64,000 nucleotides of DNA, from NCBI GenBank assembly GCA_047967505.1, contig CM106540.1; one strand, 5' to 3'. This document shows, piece by piece, positions 1 to 13,300 of the stretch (its first letter is position 1; every line of letters begins with the position of its first letter). The notes beneath the pieces were generated by a model. It did not search any database. It saw only the letters and a list, made by a program, of their open reading frames with translations, and was not told the DNA's origin. Both the position numbers and the translations under genes were made by a program. This stretch comes from Dipteris shenzhenensis (taxonomy: Eukaryota; Polypodiophyta; Polypodiopsida; Gleicheniales).

Positions 1-1507
1 TGGGACGGTTGGATGCGGGGGTCTGCTCGGACCCTTCGAGTTTGGAGGAACACTTATAGACACTTGGAGACCGTTGCTCTAGCAGCCGCAGCTGGAGGTG
101 CCCGTGGAGCTCAGGCGAGACACACAGAGATAGACGGAGCGATTCCGGTCGGTTGGTTGGTTCCACCCGAGATTCAGATCCTCATGCCTGGTGATGACCG
201 TTGGCTTGGACAGTTCACCCCCCGTGGCATCCCACTGGTGGTTGCAGGCCGGATGGACGACACCTCTGTTTCCTTCTTCGCAGTTTTGGGGGACGGCCGT
301 CTCAGGAGAGAGGGTGTGATCATCGACCCCCTCCTCCCGTGGCAGAGGGTTCGGGTCGTAGGCCTCGTGGGGAAGGTTTGGTGGACCGATCCTAGTATAG
401 AGCAGGATCAGCTGCAGTTATGGCGACTCTGGCTTTGGGAGGGGCGGGCCTTGTCAGAGCTTGATTGGGACCCAGGAGAGTGGAGATGGCCAGAGGTTGT
501 GGAGGCCAGGGGCCGACCCCTTTCTTCGCTTACAGCACGACATTGGGCAGGAGAGTTCTCGGGAGGATGCAGAGCCGCCCGCCCACCCAGCGGCCCAGTT
601 GGTATGCTCAGGGTATCTCCAGGCTATTTTTGCAGGCCTTCTGGAAGGCCTTGTGGGAGAGCTGGCGGCCGCGGAACATTTCCTACTTCCTTTGGCTACT
701 CGCCCACAAGGGTCTTCCAGTGGGGAGCTGGTTGCGGCAGGTTGGTCAGGATGGACTTTGTCAGATCTGTCATGAGGATGAGGAGTCACCAAAACACTGC
801 CTGTGGAGCTGCACTCACGCCCAGGAAGTGTGGAGGTGGACCTTCGGGATCCTTACTCGCGCAGTATCGGAGCTAGGTTTGATCACTTGGGGCGCGTTCT
901 GCTGGTGCAGCACCGCACCTGGCTTTCATCAGTTGTTCGAGGCAGGCCCGCAGGACCCCATGTTCCTTATCACACAGGGGACTTGGGGGCCGCTAGAGGG
1001 CATTCCGCCGCACCTGGCAGAGGCTGACACAGGATCTCAGGAGAGGCAGCCAGTCTGGGAGATTATTAGCAGCATCGCTGGATGGCACATTTGGACCTCG
1101 CGCTGCGCGCAGATCCTCGGTGGCACCTCTCTTTCGACTGCCCAGGTCATGACCGACATCTGGAGTGAGATTATACACACACTCAGGGGCCAGTGGGACC
1201 AGATACAGGGAGATTCACGGGCTGGCCGGGAGAAGCGGAGACGTTTCCTCCGTGATTGGGATACGCAGGGCCTTTTCTTCGAGCATACTTCGCAGGGCCT
1301 TCAGTGGCGCTATTCACCACCTCTCTGGCTGTTTATTCACACTCGCCTGATCCCTCCGTGAGAGAGAGCTTTATATTGTTGTTTCCTTTTAGGGCTGCGT
1401 CCGATTTGTGAACGCAGCCCCGTCAGCTGCAAAGCTGACCTCATGTATCTTGTTTTCGAAGTAATATAATCAGCACTGTTTTTTCGGGGGGAAAAAAAAA
1501 AAAAAAA
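1..1507 (+). mobile_element. LINE-A copy 1, 3' end with poly(A)
   Basis: This is the 3' part of a plant L1-type LINE, cut by the window edge. It holds the C-terminus of ORF2 and a 3' untranslated region of about 130 bp, and ends in 16 or more A residues at 1491-1507. The peptide shares the LWLWEGR...DPGEW...TPFFAYST signature with the element at the right end of the window (63730-63900) and with 44640-44760. These three define the family I call LINE-A. It lies beyond the FAM91 stop, so it is downstream of that gene rather than in an intron. Confidence 0.85.
13..1361 (+). pseudogene. LINE-A ORF2 C-terminus with zf-RVT domain, one frameshift
   Basis: ORF2 of plant LINEs carries endonuclease, reverse transcriptase and a C-terminal Cys/His region (zf-RVT). 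Frame 1 is coding from 13 to about 495 (ending DPGEWRWPE). Coding then moves to frame 3, which runs to the stop at 1361. The frame-3 part has the zf-RVT signature CQICHEDEESPKHCLWSC preceded by YFLWLLAHKGLPVG. The frameshift falls near 495-520. The rest of the frame-1 reading (to 876) is a shadow. No reverse transcriptase is inside the window, so the copy is either truncated by the window edge or by insertion. Confidence 0.8.
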
Positions 1508-4140
1508 GCCACAAACACTAAAGGGAAAGAGCCCTGCAGCTGAGTATATGGAAAAGAGGACTCACTTCTACAAATTCATGAAAGGTGTAGTGAGCGATAC
1601 ACAAGCAAGCTCCGAGGATCTAAGCATTGCTGTTTGCAAGAAGGAACACGAAGGAGCAATAGTAATGTGGAAGGCTCCTCTATGTGTATTGCTTGAGCAG
1701 AAACTAAACTTTATAAGGCGAGAGAGAAAGCATCATGAAACAACCTAATGACAGCAAAGAGGTTAAAGAGGTCTTCAGCAGGGACTAAGTAATATTATGA
1801 GCTTGACAGGACTGGCAAGTGTTTTGACTCTTGGCTAGGTTGAAGCCATGTCTGTTATGGTGGTAAGAGTGATGGATTCAATTGTGATATAAACTAGAAG
1901 AAAGCCAACCGTAGCAGCAAGCAGTTTGAACCATACTTTGCTATGGGAGATGTAACAGCTCTGTTTACTTTGATGAGGTGGCAAAAAAAGTAGGTTGAAG
2001 CAATGTGTCCTGTGAGGTGATCATGCCTCAATTGGAGAAATAAGGAGGCAAAGTAGGCTAATCCTTTAAAACACCACAACATCATGCGCTTATCATGTTG
2101 GGTCGACTATTTTAGGGCGGCATGGGAGGGACTTTCCTGTTAGTCGAATTTTAGATGAGATAGGGTAATGTTTTTGTGCTACAATAAGCCTTGCAATCAT
2201 AGGGTCTGTTTGCTAGCAAGTCCTTGTATATGACATGCAACAATCTAAGGGCCACCCTCACATGGTATGGATAAAGGCAAGAAGAGAGACTAGGTGGTTG
2301 CTCGTACCTTTACCATCTGAACATAAAGGCTGAGTCTCAAGCAAAATATGAGGGAGAGGACCTTGGGACAAGTGCTGGGAGCCCTCAAGAATCTGGTCAA
2401 TGATGTGGCACAACGAAAACCAGTCACAAGGAGCTGGTTTGTGGCCTTAAGGTCTGGGGCTTGAATGAGATCGGGCTGAAGCAAAGAAAGCAGTCTCAAA
2501 TGCATAAAGTTTTGATTGTAAGAGCATGAAAAGGCCACCTCTGCGGTCCCCAAATGAAACCCAAGTCGTCCTTCACATAAATCTGTACTGTGCCTATGTG
2601 ACTGTACTGTATATGTCCCTAAAAAGTGAAGTGATGTCATAATACTTGACAGTATCCTTTCATGATGACTCACATTCCTTCAAAGCTCCACATCTGGAGT
2701 AATGCTGACCTTGTTACTTCTGCTGATCCCACAAGGGTGGAGGGCCATGTGGTAGGACAAAGATCTAATAGAAGATACTTAGGAATCCAAAATCCTAATA
2801 CACGCTAAAAAGAGAGGTTGCAACCATAGGGGAAAACACTAAAAAGAGGGAGAGGAAGAGAGAAAGAAAGATAAAGAAGACTAAGATAAGGGAAACAGAA
2901 GACTACAGCAAGTAAAGGCCATGACAAAGTAAAATTAAATTAAAAGCAACAAAAGTGAGTGTGAGTGTGGATATGAATGCGGGTTTCAGTTAGCATGAAT
3001 CGAAGTAAAGTTAAGTTATGAAAGAGGGATTGAATAAAAACAAAGCGGGTGAGAGTCGAAGCAAGACAGTCAAGGTTCAATAGACTAGGAAGAAGATCTT
3101 GATTGCTCTAAGCATCCTCTGACCCTCCACCTTCCTCACAATGCTGCTCCTCCACTTTGCCTGAGCCTGCAGCTACATTCTGCCCGCCTAGAAGTCAGTC
3201 CACTCCTCTTATTTTCCACCACTGATCCCTCATGTAAAATTGTAGTACTGAGAATACTAATGATAGTGCATGCATGGATAAAATGAGCACCAAAACACAA
3301 TGGAAAAATGTAAAGAAAACAGATTCTCCTCCTTCTGTTGTGAATTTTTACATGGCCTATCAACGATATGAATAATTTGCAACCTATCATATAGCGAGCA
3401 CTGAAACATGTGAAGTTCAAGATGGAAAGACAAACTCATTCATCTACTATATTTACAAAGGAGAAACTATAAAGCAAATGATTTCTCCTCCCTTCTATTG
3501 CAATTCTTCTTTATAAAAATCAGATGATCTACCAAATACATAATAACATGAATCCCTTGCAGCCTATCATACAATATAATGTTGCATAATTCAAGATGTA
3601 AAATACTACCTACCCGAATGATCATGAAATCTGAACAAAGATTTGCATAGACAAAATCATAAAATCTGAATCTCAAAAAAACACTAATCACAACAGAGAA
3701 ATTCTATGAGCAAACAAATTCCCCATTGACCCATCCTTCCATGACATATCACCTTGCCAACATGTATCCATGGCAACCTATTAAGAATTTTCAATATTCA
3801 CCCCAAGTTACAAGATCGGTAGTTTCACAAAGGGTGAAGTACTGCCAATGCAGATTCAGATTCTGCTATATTTTTTGGATTGGTGACAAGATGGTTCAAA
3901 AAGTCATGAATGTTGCATTCAACATGTGAGGTAGCTTTTGACATAAATTTTGGGTAATCAGCTCATGAAAGACAGATGACGATTTGGCATACTTGTGAGG
4001 AAAGTTGCCCCATGATGAAAAGAAGAGGCTTTAGGGACTCAAATCAGGCTGTAAAAATAACAAATGCCATTGAACAGACACCGTCTCATTCTCTGAATCA
4101 CAGAAAAGGAGCCTGTGTGTATTCCTTAGGAGGCCTTCTT
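1508..4140. other. Region downstream of FAM91, no recognisable gene
   Basis: I see no protein-family signature, tRNA or LTR in this stretch. It is AT-rich, with a purine-rich patch around 2820-2900 (GA/GAAA runs). The FAM91 3' untranslated region must begin at 4140 and run leftward, but no clear poly(A) signal marks its end. The small ORFs here have no conserved motifs. Confidence 0.5.
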
Positions 4141-4390
4141 CTACATCAAGAGAGATGCTGCAGCAGCCTCAGCTACTAATGCAGCTGGAACTCTGCCTTG
4201 CAAACAAGGTCCTATATCCAGTGGATGAAGCTGTGATCCATCAAACAGAAGATTCACACCAGGAAGTGAAAAATCACTGCTCTCCATGTCACCAAAAGGA
4301 TCTGGTTTACCTCCCAGACTTGTTGATTGAGGGTTTGAGTCATCCACCAGACGAACATTGGCTTCATACACTGGAGTAAGAGGAAATGAT
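4141..4390 (-). CDS. FAM91A1-like: FAM91 terminal exon
   Basis: The last exon encodes [19 protein letters not shown], a short variable stretch, then [19 protein letters not shown] and [14 protein letters not shown] before a TAG at 4141. This is the diagnostic FAM91 C-terminus. Acceptor on the minus strand is ATTGCAG|A, completing the Arg codon started by the AG at the end of exon d 15.2 kb upstream. A 488 bp foldback ends 76 bp from the acceptor. I could not identify a convincing poly(A) signal in the 700 bp after the stop. Confidence 0.93.
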
Positions 4391-7300
4391 CTGCAATAAA
4401 GCTATCTGTGCATTATTAGTGCGTTGCTTCTTTTTTGTTTTGGATAGAAATCTGCTTCTAAAAACATAAATTCACAATTCAGACTGCTCGGCATACATTT
4501 CCAGATACTTCCCACAAATTATTTCGCTGCAAGAGTTATAAGCTTTCACACTGTAAGCAAGAAGCACAAGAACCCTGCATACATGTGAACTCCTTTGTCT
4601 TCTGGATTTTCAGGGGGTAAAATATATAGTCTTGTGTCCTGAAAAGTTCGCAAAACCCTAATCAAAGCCTCTGATTAGCATCTCTCTCTCTCATCCAAAC
4701 AAGTCATTCTATTGTCAAAGGCTTTGATTAAATCAGAGGCTTTGATTAGGGTTTTGCCAACTTTTCAGGACACAAGAATTTTTTATCTCCAATATATTTT
4801 ACCCCCTGAAAATCCAAAAGACAAAGGAGTTCACATGTATGCAGGGTTCTTGTGCTTCTTGCTTACAGTGTGAAAGCTTATAACTCTTGCAGCGAAATAA
4901 TTTGTGGGAAGTATCTGGAAATGTATGCCGAGCGGTCTGAATTGTGAATTTATATATATACCTTTGTAAGACTAGAATAAGTCCAATCATACAAATTTAG
5001 ATTTTTTTGTTCTAAAGATCAAAAAGCTACACAGAAAATAAAAGAGAATATGAAAGAGAAGAAAAAAGAGGTAAACAAAAACTTTTAAGAAAAACAAAAG
5101 GAAGACATACTTAGCAAGCAAAGCAACACTTATGTCGTCATCAGTGCCCAAGCATAAGCAACTATACTGGGTTTCTAAAGACTCGCGGAGTCTCTTGGGC
5201 AAACCCAGTGCTTACTAAAATACGTCAAATAAACAAAAGCGAAAGAAAACAAGAAATAAAGAAGAAAGGAAGTAGGTGACTATGCAAAAATAAACAAGCA
5301 AGTCAAGAAACAAAATCTTCCAAAAAACTGGAATATTGCTCTTTCTCTCTCTCTCTCTCTCTCACTCTTATTTAAAACATAAAAAGCTAAATGGTCCTTT
5401 ACACTTATGTATTGTTTCCTACAAAGAGTCAAAAATACATTTCTAACTTAGAAAGCACAAGCATACTCAAACAAACTCTCTTTTGAAACTAAAAGAAAAA
5501 TGGGCTATTCAGCTCCCCGCCTTTTGTTTTCAGCTTATGTTTAATCATTCTAAACATACCTAAGGCCGATACACCATAGATAAAAGACTTCATATCTAAG
5601 ATTGTGTGTACTTTTTTTATTATTTTCGTTGGATTATAACTCTTGTGTAATAGTAAAGTGATCAAATTACTACATTGAGTGATAAAAGACTCCTTAGTTG
5701 TACAAAGGCGGGAAAATCTATGGAATTGGAAAGAAATGACTCCATATTTTGCCAAATCAGAAATGTTTGAGTCAATGTGAGGCATTTTTATAATGTGTAA
5801 ACCACTATATTCAGGTTGTTCACGTTTATCGTATACATCAACCTCTAATCCTATGGTAGATTGAGAAATTCTAAGATCTAAGAAAACAGAAGAATCCCCT
5901 CTTGAAGTGCACTTCAGTTCACAAGAGTCACAAGGATAGATTCTTTCTCCAAAAGCACTAGCGTAAGGCTGTTTTCTCAACTTTTAGCACTTTGCATCTA
6001 TCTTTGTTAAATCTCAGATTGAAAACTTCAACCACTAGCTTTTTTATTCTAAACTTCAGGTCTTCCAGCTCAATCTTTGTGTAAAGTGTCGTAAAATCAT
6101 AGGTTTGAAGGAGAATAGGAGACTCTTTTTCCTGAATGCTTTGAGAGGAATTTAAAAAAAATTTACAACAAGAATCACTTCTACAGAGTCATTTAAAATC
6201 CAGCTTGAGTGTGAGGGGACATCTGCCTCTTTTAATAAGTCCCTCCAAAGTTCATGGACACTAGGCAACATGGCTTTGAAGCAGTAGCTTAGCCATTTAG
6301 AGACATCCGTCAAAGTAGTCTCACAAGCAGCTGCAATAAATCTTGGCTTTCTGGGAGTTTTGTGAAACTTCCAAGCAACACAAAGAAAAGCTATACTTGG
6401 ATTGCAAACAAACCCAGAAGACTTGCAAAAACTCTGATGTTTTGAGATCAAATCCTTTTGAGAAACTAAGGCAGGGGCATAAGTTTTGGCAAGCGAGTTC
6501 ACTTCTCTCAAAAGACATTCTAAGTAAAACTTTTTGTAAATAAAAACAAAGTTATTGGAACATTTGTCCATATAAGAAATGACAAAATTCCTATGGAATT
6601 TTCGAAGAAGAGTTTCATCTTCTTTAGAAAGATGGTTTCTTCGCTTTGAGCAATTAACCGAAGGGACTTCTTCTAGTTTCAAAGCAACTTTCTTCAAAAT
6701 CTTCCCTTTCCATTCTGATAAGATATTTTAAACTCCTAAACATTCTTCTAATTGCAAAACAAACTTTGAGATTCCCTTATCGATAGCTTTTAAAAGGCAA
6801 GACTCTTTAAAAGAGTACAATCGAAATTTCGTACCTTTCATGAAAAGGTCTCTTAAGTTACTAGAAAGCAAAATTGAGGTATCAGTTGTGACTACATCTC
6901 CTAAATCAGCATCAATAAAGCTTTGGAATCTCTTACTTTTACAACAATAAGGTTCTCTAAGGATAAAAGATTTTGAATGCTCTGAAAGCCTTTTACCTAT
7001 CTCTCCATAGTTGAAAGCCTTTTGTCCTAAAGTTTTTACATACTTCCAAGCTACTACTGGATGCTTCCAAATTCTTCTCACAAAATGAGGGAGAGAATCC
7101 ATTACTTCAGGAGACTTCAAAATTGAGTTTAAGCCTATCTTGTCAAGTGAGGGAGAAGTAAAAATACAAATCAAGAGTTCCTTATTTAGATAGACTTCTT
7201 TGCTTTGAAAGGAAGCTTTTACTTTTAAGAAGCGATCCAACGAAGTTTTAAGTTGTATATAATGGAGCTTATTTAAATTCAAATCCTCAAAAGAGAAGTT

Positions 7301-10300
7301 TTCCAAGGTGTATTGAAGTTTAAAAAGAGCTTTGACATTATATTTTTCAAAAACTTTTATTGAAAAAAGACCCAGAGACATTAATCTATCTAGGTAGAGT
7401 AGTCTTCTTTTATAGTCTCGAGAAGCAAAAACTCTTGGAATTGAGGAAGTTAAAGGAACTAAAGGAGGGGGAAGTGGAGGAAGAGGAAGTGAGGGAGGCA
7501 ACTCACGAACAACATGTGAGATTGCAGGAGATCTAGGACAACCTCGTAACATAACTTTAGGTTTCCATACGATGTTAGGTGTATGACTATGTTGGTAATG
7601 AGGAATGTTAAAGGGCTTGATATGAGTTCTCCACATCAAAGGGTTCTTTTTAGAGGTTCTTTTATTTTTACGAGTTGATTTTCCTTCCAAATTAAAACCT
7701 CTTGGGAAGAAAGTGTGTAAAGTTCTCATCCAAAACAATTCACGAGGGCGAGCAGCCTTGTAAAAATCCTTGGCATTATTAAAATGGCCCTCTATATGCT
7801 CAATGGGAAAGCAACGAAAAGATTCGAAACCAGACTTTGCCATTGCCGCATATAAGGGTTTTGAATTCTCAATGAAGGAATTCTTCCTATGAACTTTTCT
7901 AGCTTTCCTAACATGTTCTTGAAAACGAATAAAAGCTGTCCTATAGGTTTGTCCTACATAAAGCATATTACTACTATGTATGTTATAGACAACATAAATT
8001 ACTTGCAAGGCATGAATAGGACTAATAGAAACAGAAGTCTTGAGATGCTTGTTTCTAAGACGTCTTAGTTTATTAAGAATTCTTATGTTATTATTAGTAT
8101 AATGAGTGCTAACTAATAAAGCCTTAAAGTTAGACCAATTAATGTTACCTTCCCCAAAATCATGAAGATTATTCATGTTTGACCTAGCTAAAAAGTTAAA
8201 CCTTTCTCTATATATGTTTCTTCTAACTTTTTTGTTTTGATTTACCGAGCTAGACCCAACTAAATCACCTATCAAAGAGACAAGACCATCACTAGTATTT
8301 CCAATGTTGTTCGGTGAGGTCAAACGATCCAACATTGGGGAACTTACTTGCACTCTCCCTGCCCATCCCAAGGCAGTTTCTCCCTTGTTATATACCCTAA
8401 TTCTACCAGGAGCGAGACTAGTATTTAGGGGGGGGGCTTGCTTGCACAGTCGTTACTCGTCCCAAGGCAACTCCTCCCTTACTACTACAAGGGAATGTCA
8501 CAGGAGCCAAATGACATCCCAGGAGATCGCCCTATTGGTTTCCAAAAGGCAAATTCATCATAGCATGTATCGCTAAGCCAATATACCCCCAAACTGGCGA
8601 TTACAGTTAGGGTTAGCTAGGGCCCCAAGGCCACTGTAAGAGCTTAATCAACCTAGAAGCACCAAAGAAAGAGAAAGAGAAAAGGAAAGTTACTAATAAT
8701 TTAAAAAATAAGATAAATAAATAAATAAAATAAAATAAAAAATAAAGCGGTCATACAATGAAATAAACCAAGGAGGGCAGCTAAAACAAAACGCAAAAGC
8801 ACACTTTTTAAAGAAATATATTTTTTTTTAAAATTTAAAATTAAGAGAGAGAGAGAGAGTTAAGGAACATGATATCCAAGAACTTTGGACAAGGAATTTG
8901 GTTCAACCACCACCAAATGTGGGAACTTATCTTCCTCAGGGAGTGGCTTCTCTTTTTTCTCGGAGTCTACCACAGGTTTCAGGTGGCATTGTGAGCCTCA
9001 ACCTGGGCTCTTTACTAGCTCTTCTTAATGAGGAGGCTGTTGACCTATTAAGGGTGTTTTGTTTGTCATGCTATGCATGATGTACTTTTGCCATGACCAT
9101 TGCTCTTGGGGCTTTTTTCATACTTAATGGAAGTCTCTTCATTGAAAGAAAAATGTGGGAGCTTATTAGGAAGAAGGGGATCACATCGTGCAAAAGGAAA
9201 TTGCCACCCGAAAAATCCCAAAGTCTTTGGTCTCCTTGATGCTTTAAAAAAGTATATGCGAATGAAAATTGAGAATAGGAGTGGCATTTTTGTAGCAAAC
9301 CATCACATCATTCAACATTTTTTGAGAAATCAAATTTAAGAAACCGTGACAAGATAGAGACTATCCAAAAGAGAAGCCGCCATTGTTGTTCACTTACTGC
9401 TTATAACCCTTCAAGATCTCCTTACAAAAATCATCATCATGAAACCAAGCTGATGTAAGAAAGCTGTGATTTTGACATTCCGAGCTTACTTCAAGCCATG
9501 AAGACTTCAATAATCTGCATTTCACATGTTTTGGACTTTGAACAAAAGGACCTTTAGCATGATCCATGTGGACATCCTCATCAATGTTAGATGAAAGTGT
9601 GCAGCTATGGCAATTATTGTTCTAACTGTTGTCGTTTTGGAAACTGGAGCAAAAGTTTCATCATAATTCATTTCATAATCTTGTGAGTATCCTTTTGCAA
9701 CAGGTCAAACTTTGTTTTTGTCAATTTGACCATAAGAGAAGTCACCTCCAATAATCCATGAATTTGCAATTGGGGCCCAGGAAAGCAGTACCTTCGACAA
9801 AAGGACACATTCCCCTCTATTATTGGGGGCGTAAAGGTTGAGAAGGCCAACCTTACGTCCACCAATATATGAAGTAAAATCCACTATGTTCTAGAGGGTG
9901 TGATGTCCAACCACAAGGGCAGAAATGAATCTGACATGCATGTTCCTCCCCTAATGCAAGAAGGAGAGCAAAAAGTGATCGAAAAACAATTTACCTGACT
10001 TTGCACAGTATTTACCATCCAACTTATGTTCCTAAATAAAAAGAATGTCAATGAGACTCCCAGAGACACATACATGAAGTGGATGTGACCATTTGGGACT
10101 TCTCCTAAGAAAATAAAGAGCAATCTTTATTAGAATTGACTTTGGTCAAAAAATGGTGAAGTTGGTTAATCAAGAATAAGTTTTATTGTTTTTACTTTTG
10201 CTTTGCATTGGTAAAGAGAGAACTTTGGGGACACCCACAAGGGACTAGAAATAGTCCAAGAACTAGAATGCATGCATAATGCATTAGACTAGCCTTTAAC

Positions 10301-13300
10301 GGGTCTTTTGTTTGTGGCAATGTGTAGGATCAAGAGGGGTGCAAAAAGGCGAAAAGAGCAAAAAGCAGGTCCTACAAGGCAAAAAGCACCAAGATGTGGA
10401 CTCTTACTTTATGGAGGACCCTACAAGGCCAAATCAGCAAGAATTCCAGCGCAATTTCCAAGAACAGGTCCCTAAAGCTGACTTTAGGAAAAGCTCGGCT
10501 TTCTAAGAAAAGTATGCCTAAATTAGGCTTAGGAAAAAGCCAAAAGCTAGCCCCAGCTTATTAGAAAGCTCTTGCTTTCGGGTTGGAGGCTAAGCTCTCT
10601 AGAACACACAGATTGTACTCAATCCATGCTTTTGTGACAACCAATTGTACAAAGCCTTATTCTATTGCAATAGAGACCTTTGGGGGGGTCCAGCCCTTAT
10701 CTCTGGGCCCTAGTACTATGTTTTGCTCCTAACCCTTCTCTCCCAGCACTCTATCTCTATGACGATCTGATTCACACAGATTCATCACATTTCTCGAGGA
10801 GTGTACGGAATTTCCAGCGTCAGGCACCTTGCCCCAGGGACCACGATTTGCTTCAGAGAAGTCCGGCGTTGTTTGCAAACTGTCCCACGGTGCCAAATAA
10901 ATTGCGATTTTCATCTAGTTTGGACTTCGATGGTATTAGAGCCAAGTTTCGATCCTAGGACCTGTGGGTTATCGGCCCATCATTCCCATATCTGGATCTA
11001 GCAAGATCAAAGATGAAATCCATCGCAATAATTTCCCATGAGCATGACATTTTTCCAAAACTTTGGCTCACATGTCTTGAGTCACACAAAGACGATCATC
11101 TTTCATGAGAAATCCATCTTTTAGTGTATATTGGCTGGATGTTACTCCCTGCTGAATATTTCTCATGGTCTCTCCAAAATCTGAATCCTGTAAATAAAGC
11201 TCTTCATGGCCTCCAAGTCTCGATGATATGCTATTGTGACATTATTCACTTTAGGCCTTCTAAATAAAGCATCCGCAACTCTGTTCCGAGCTCCTGGGGT
11301 ATAGACAATCTAAAAATGAAACATGGATAGAAAATTTGCCCACTTCATCTGCTTTTCAGAGATCTTGGTCTGAGTCAAGAAATACTTGAGGCCTTCCGAA
11401 AGGAGGGCAAGTGTTTCCATTGTGGAAAAGAAGGGCATATGGCTGCCCAGTGCCCTGAAAGATCTGCGGGTCCAAGGGAGCAGAAAACGCCAAGAGAACC
11501 GCCAAAGCCTGTGGTGGGAGGAGTCCCAGATATGTTGGGCAGACCACAAAACCAGGAAACTGAGAGCTTTGCCTTGATTGGGGTAAAGTAAGAGATCATA
11601 ATGCTTTAATTCTTTTTTATCTAGGAGCTACCGATTATTTCATCTCAGAAGATCTAGCTTTGAGGCTAGGAATTAAGATGGAAGAGTTGGGATTATCTTT
11701 GGATGCAGAGCATGTTTTTGAAGGGGATCCAGTCAAGGTCACACCTTTGATTGGAAAGCTCAGAATTCATGTACAGGACTATGTAGACCACGAAGAGTTT
11801 TATGTTTCACCTCTCAAGCATTATGATGCTATTTTGGGTATGCCGTGGTCCCACAGAAAGGAGGTAGTTCTAAAGCAAGAACTCTCAGCTTTGCGCATCG
11901 GAATAAGCAACAAAAGATTTTGGCCAAGGGAAGAGGCGAGACCATTCCAGTTGTATCAAATGGTGGAATGAGGCGGAGGCATTAGTCAAAGCTGTAAATC
12001 CTATTTACACAGTGCTTCGCATCACGGACATGGAGGGAAGCACATTAGGGCTCTTGTACGAGTTTATGGACAAGATTGAAGAGGCCATCAACAGAATCAC
12101 TTCCCTATCGCCTGACAAGTAAGACTACAATTACTAAATTACTATTAAAGGCTAAAGCTCATTGCTGCAATTTTTAGTTTAGGTATGAATTCTGTATTTT
12201 GTGTGTGATTTAGGATCCAGGACATCCGTGGAGTGTGGAATTACAGGTGGAATTGGTTCCACCGCCCAATCCATGCGGTGGCACACGTATTGCATCCCCT
12301 ATGGCGTGCTGAGGATCAATATGAAAATGAGGAGTTGGAGGAGGGGCTGCAACAATATACAGAAGTGGACAGATGGTGATGTGCAAATGCAACAAAGATT
12401 GGATGATGATCTTCTTCTGTTCCGCAATCACAGCCTCTCGTTTGGTCGCTACGGCTAGGCTCCAAGAGACACAATTGTAGCCTGTCTCCTGGTGGGAGAA
12501 ATATGTCAACTATGCTCCTACTTTGGTAGACACAACTTGAAACTTCACCACTTGTAACTTAACTTTGAAGCAGTTTGAAGTTGTATAAATAATAAGTTAC
12601 TAATACCTATCTTTGCCTGAATGGATTATGGCAGAAACGCCTTGCTATACGAGTTCTCTCCCAGGACTGCAGTTCAGATCCTTGTGAGAGAAACTGGAGC
12701 ACTTGGGCCCTCTTCCACACAAAGAAGAGGAATAGATTCAACATGGCTCAATTGGAGCGGTTGGTATTCTGCCATTGCAACCTCCGCCTCCTTGAGTACT
12801 CCAACTCCCCCGAACCTCACCAAGTGGATGTTGACATGGTGGACGTGGAGAAGATGAAGGCCATAACAGATATTCCACGAGGAGAGCTAAACATATATGC
12901 CATATTGTATGAGGAGATGTTGGCACTAGCAAATCGCTCACGTTCGCAGCCATCCAGAGATGGTGCTATTCTGCAGCATGGCTGTCCAAAGTACATCTTG
13001 TCTGATCAGAGATGATGCTTCTTCTTCTTTAGACAGTGACACCCATGACTCATTTGAGGACGAGGAGGAAGAGGATGCCGAGTCAATGGATGATGCAGAT
13101 GATGGAGATAATAAAGATGAGACTAGTGCTGTACCTTCAATTGGACAATGCTAGCCTAGTACTACTAGATTAGGCCCTAGGGACACTTCAGATGCGTCTT
13201 AGTCTCTAGAGTCTCTTAGTCTAGAGTCTAGACTATGCTATTTCTTTTTTTGATGATTATTGATGTAGTACTGAGTTTACTTTGGCAGCTGGCTACCTAT

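Larger units (their letters stand above)
5489..8371 (-). mobile_element. Penelope-like retroelement with N-terminal GIY-YIG (Chlamys-type order)
   Basis: On the minus strand a GIY-YIG nuclease domain (about 8000-7730) precedes a reverse transcriptase of the Penelope type (6697-5489). Canonical Penelope elements have the nuclease C-terminal. The permuted order is known for the Chlamys group in the green lineage and the Naiad group in animals. This copy is dead: there is an in-frame TAA at 6730-6728, frameshifts near 6160 and 5985, and no palm motif with the YxDD catalytic aspartates between motif A and the FGERIYP block, so an internal stretch has been lost. The ends are not resolved, and I saw no flanking pseudo-LTR. 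It lies in sense with FAM91. Confidence 0.85.

Noticed and set aside
3136-3691. Small Cys/Phe-rich minus-strand ORFs as possible peptide genes
   Set aside because: They overlap in different frames, lack a family signature and lie in AT-rich sequence where such ORFs are expected by chance.
4141-4379. Plus-strand 74-codon ORF opposite the last FAM91 exon
   Set aside because: It is the antisense shadow of conserved FAM91 coding sequence.
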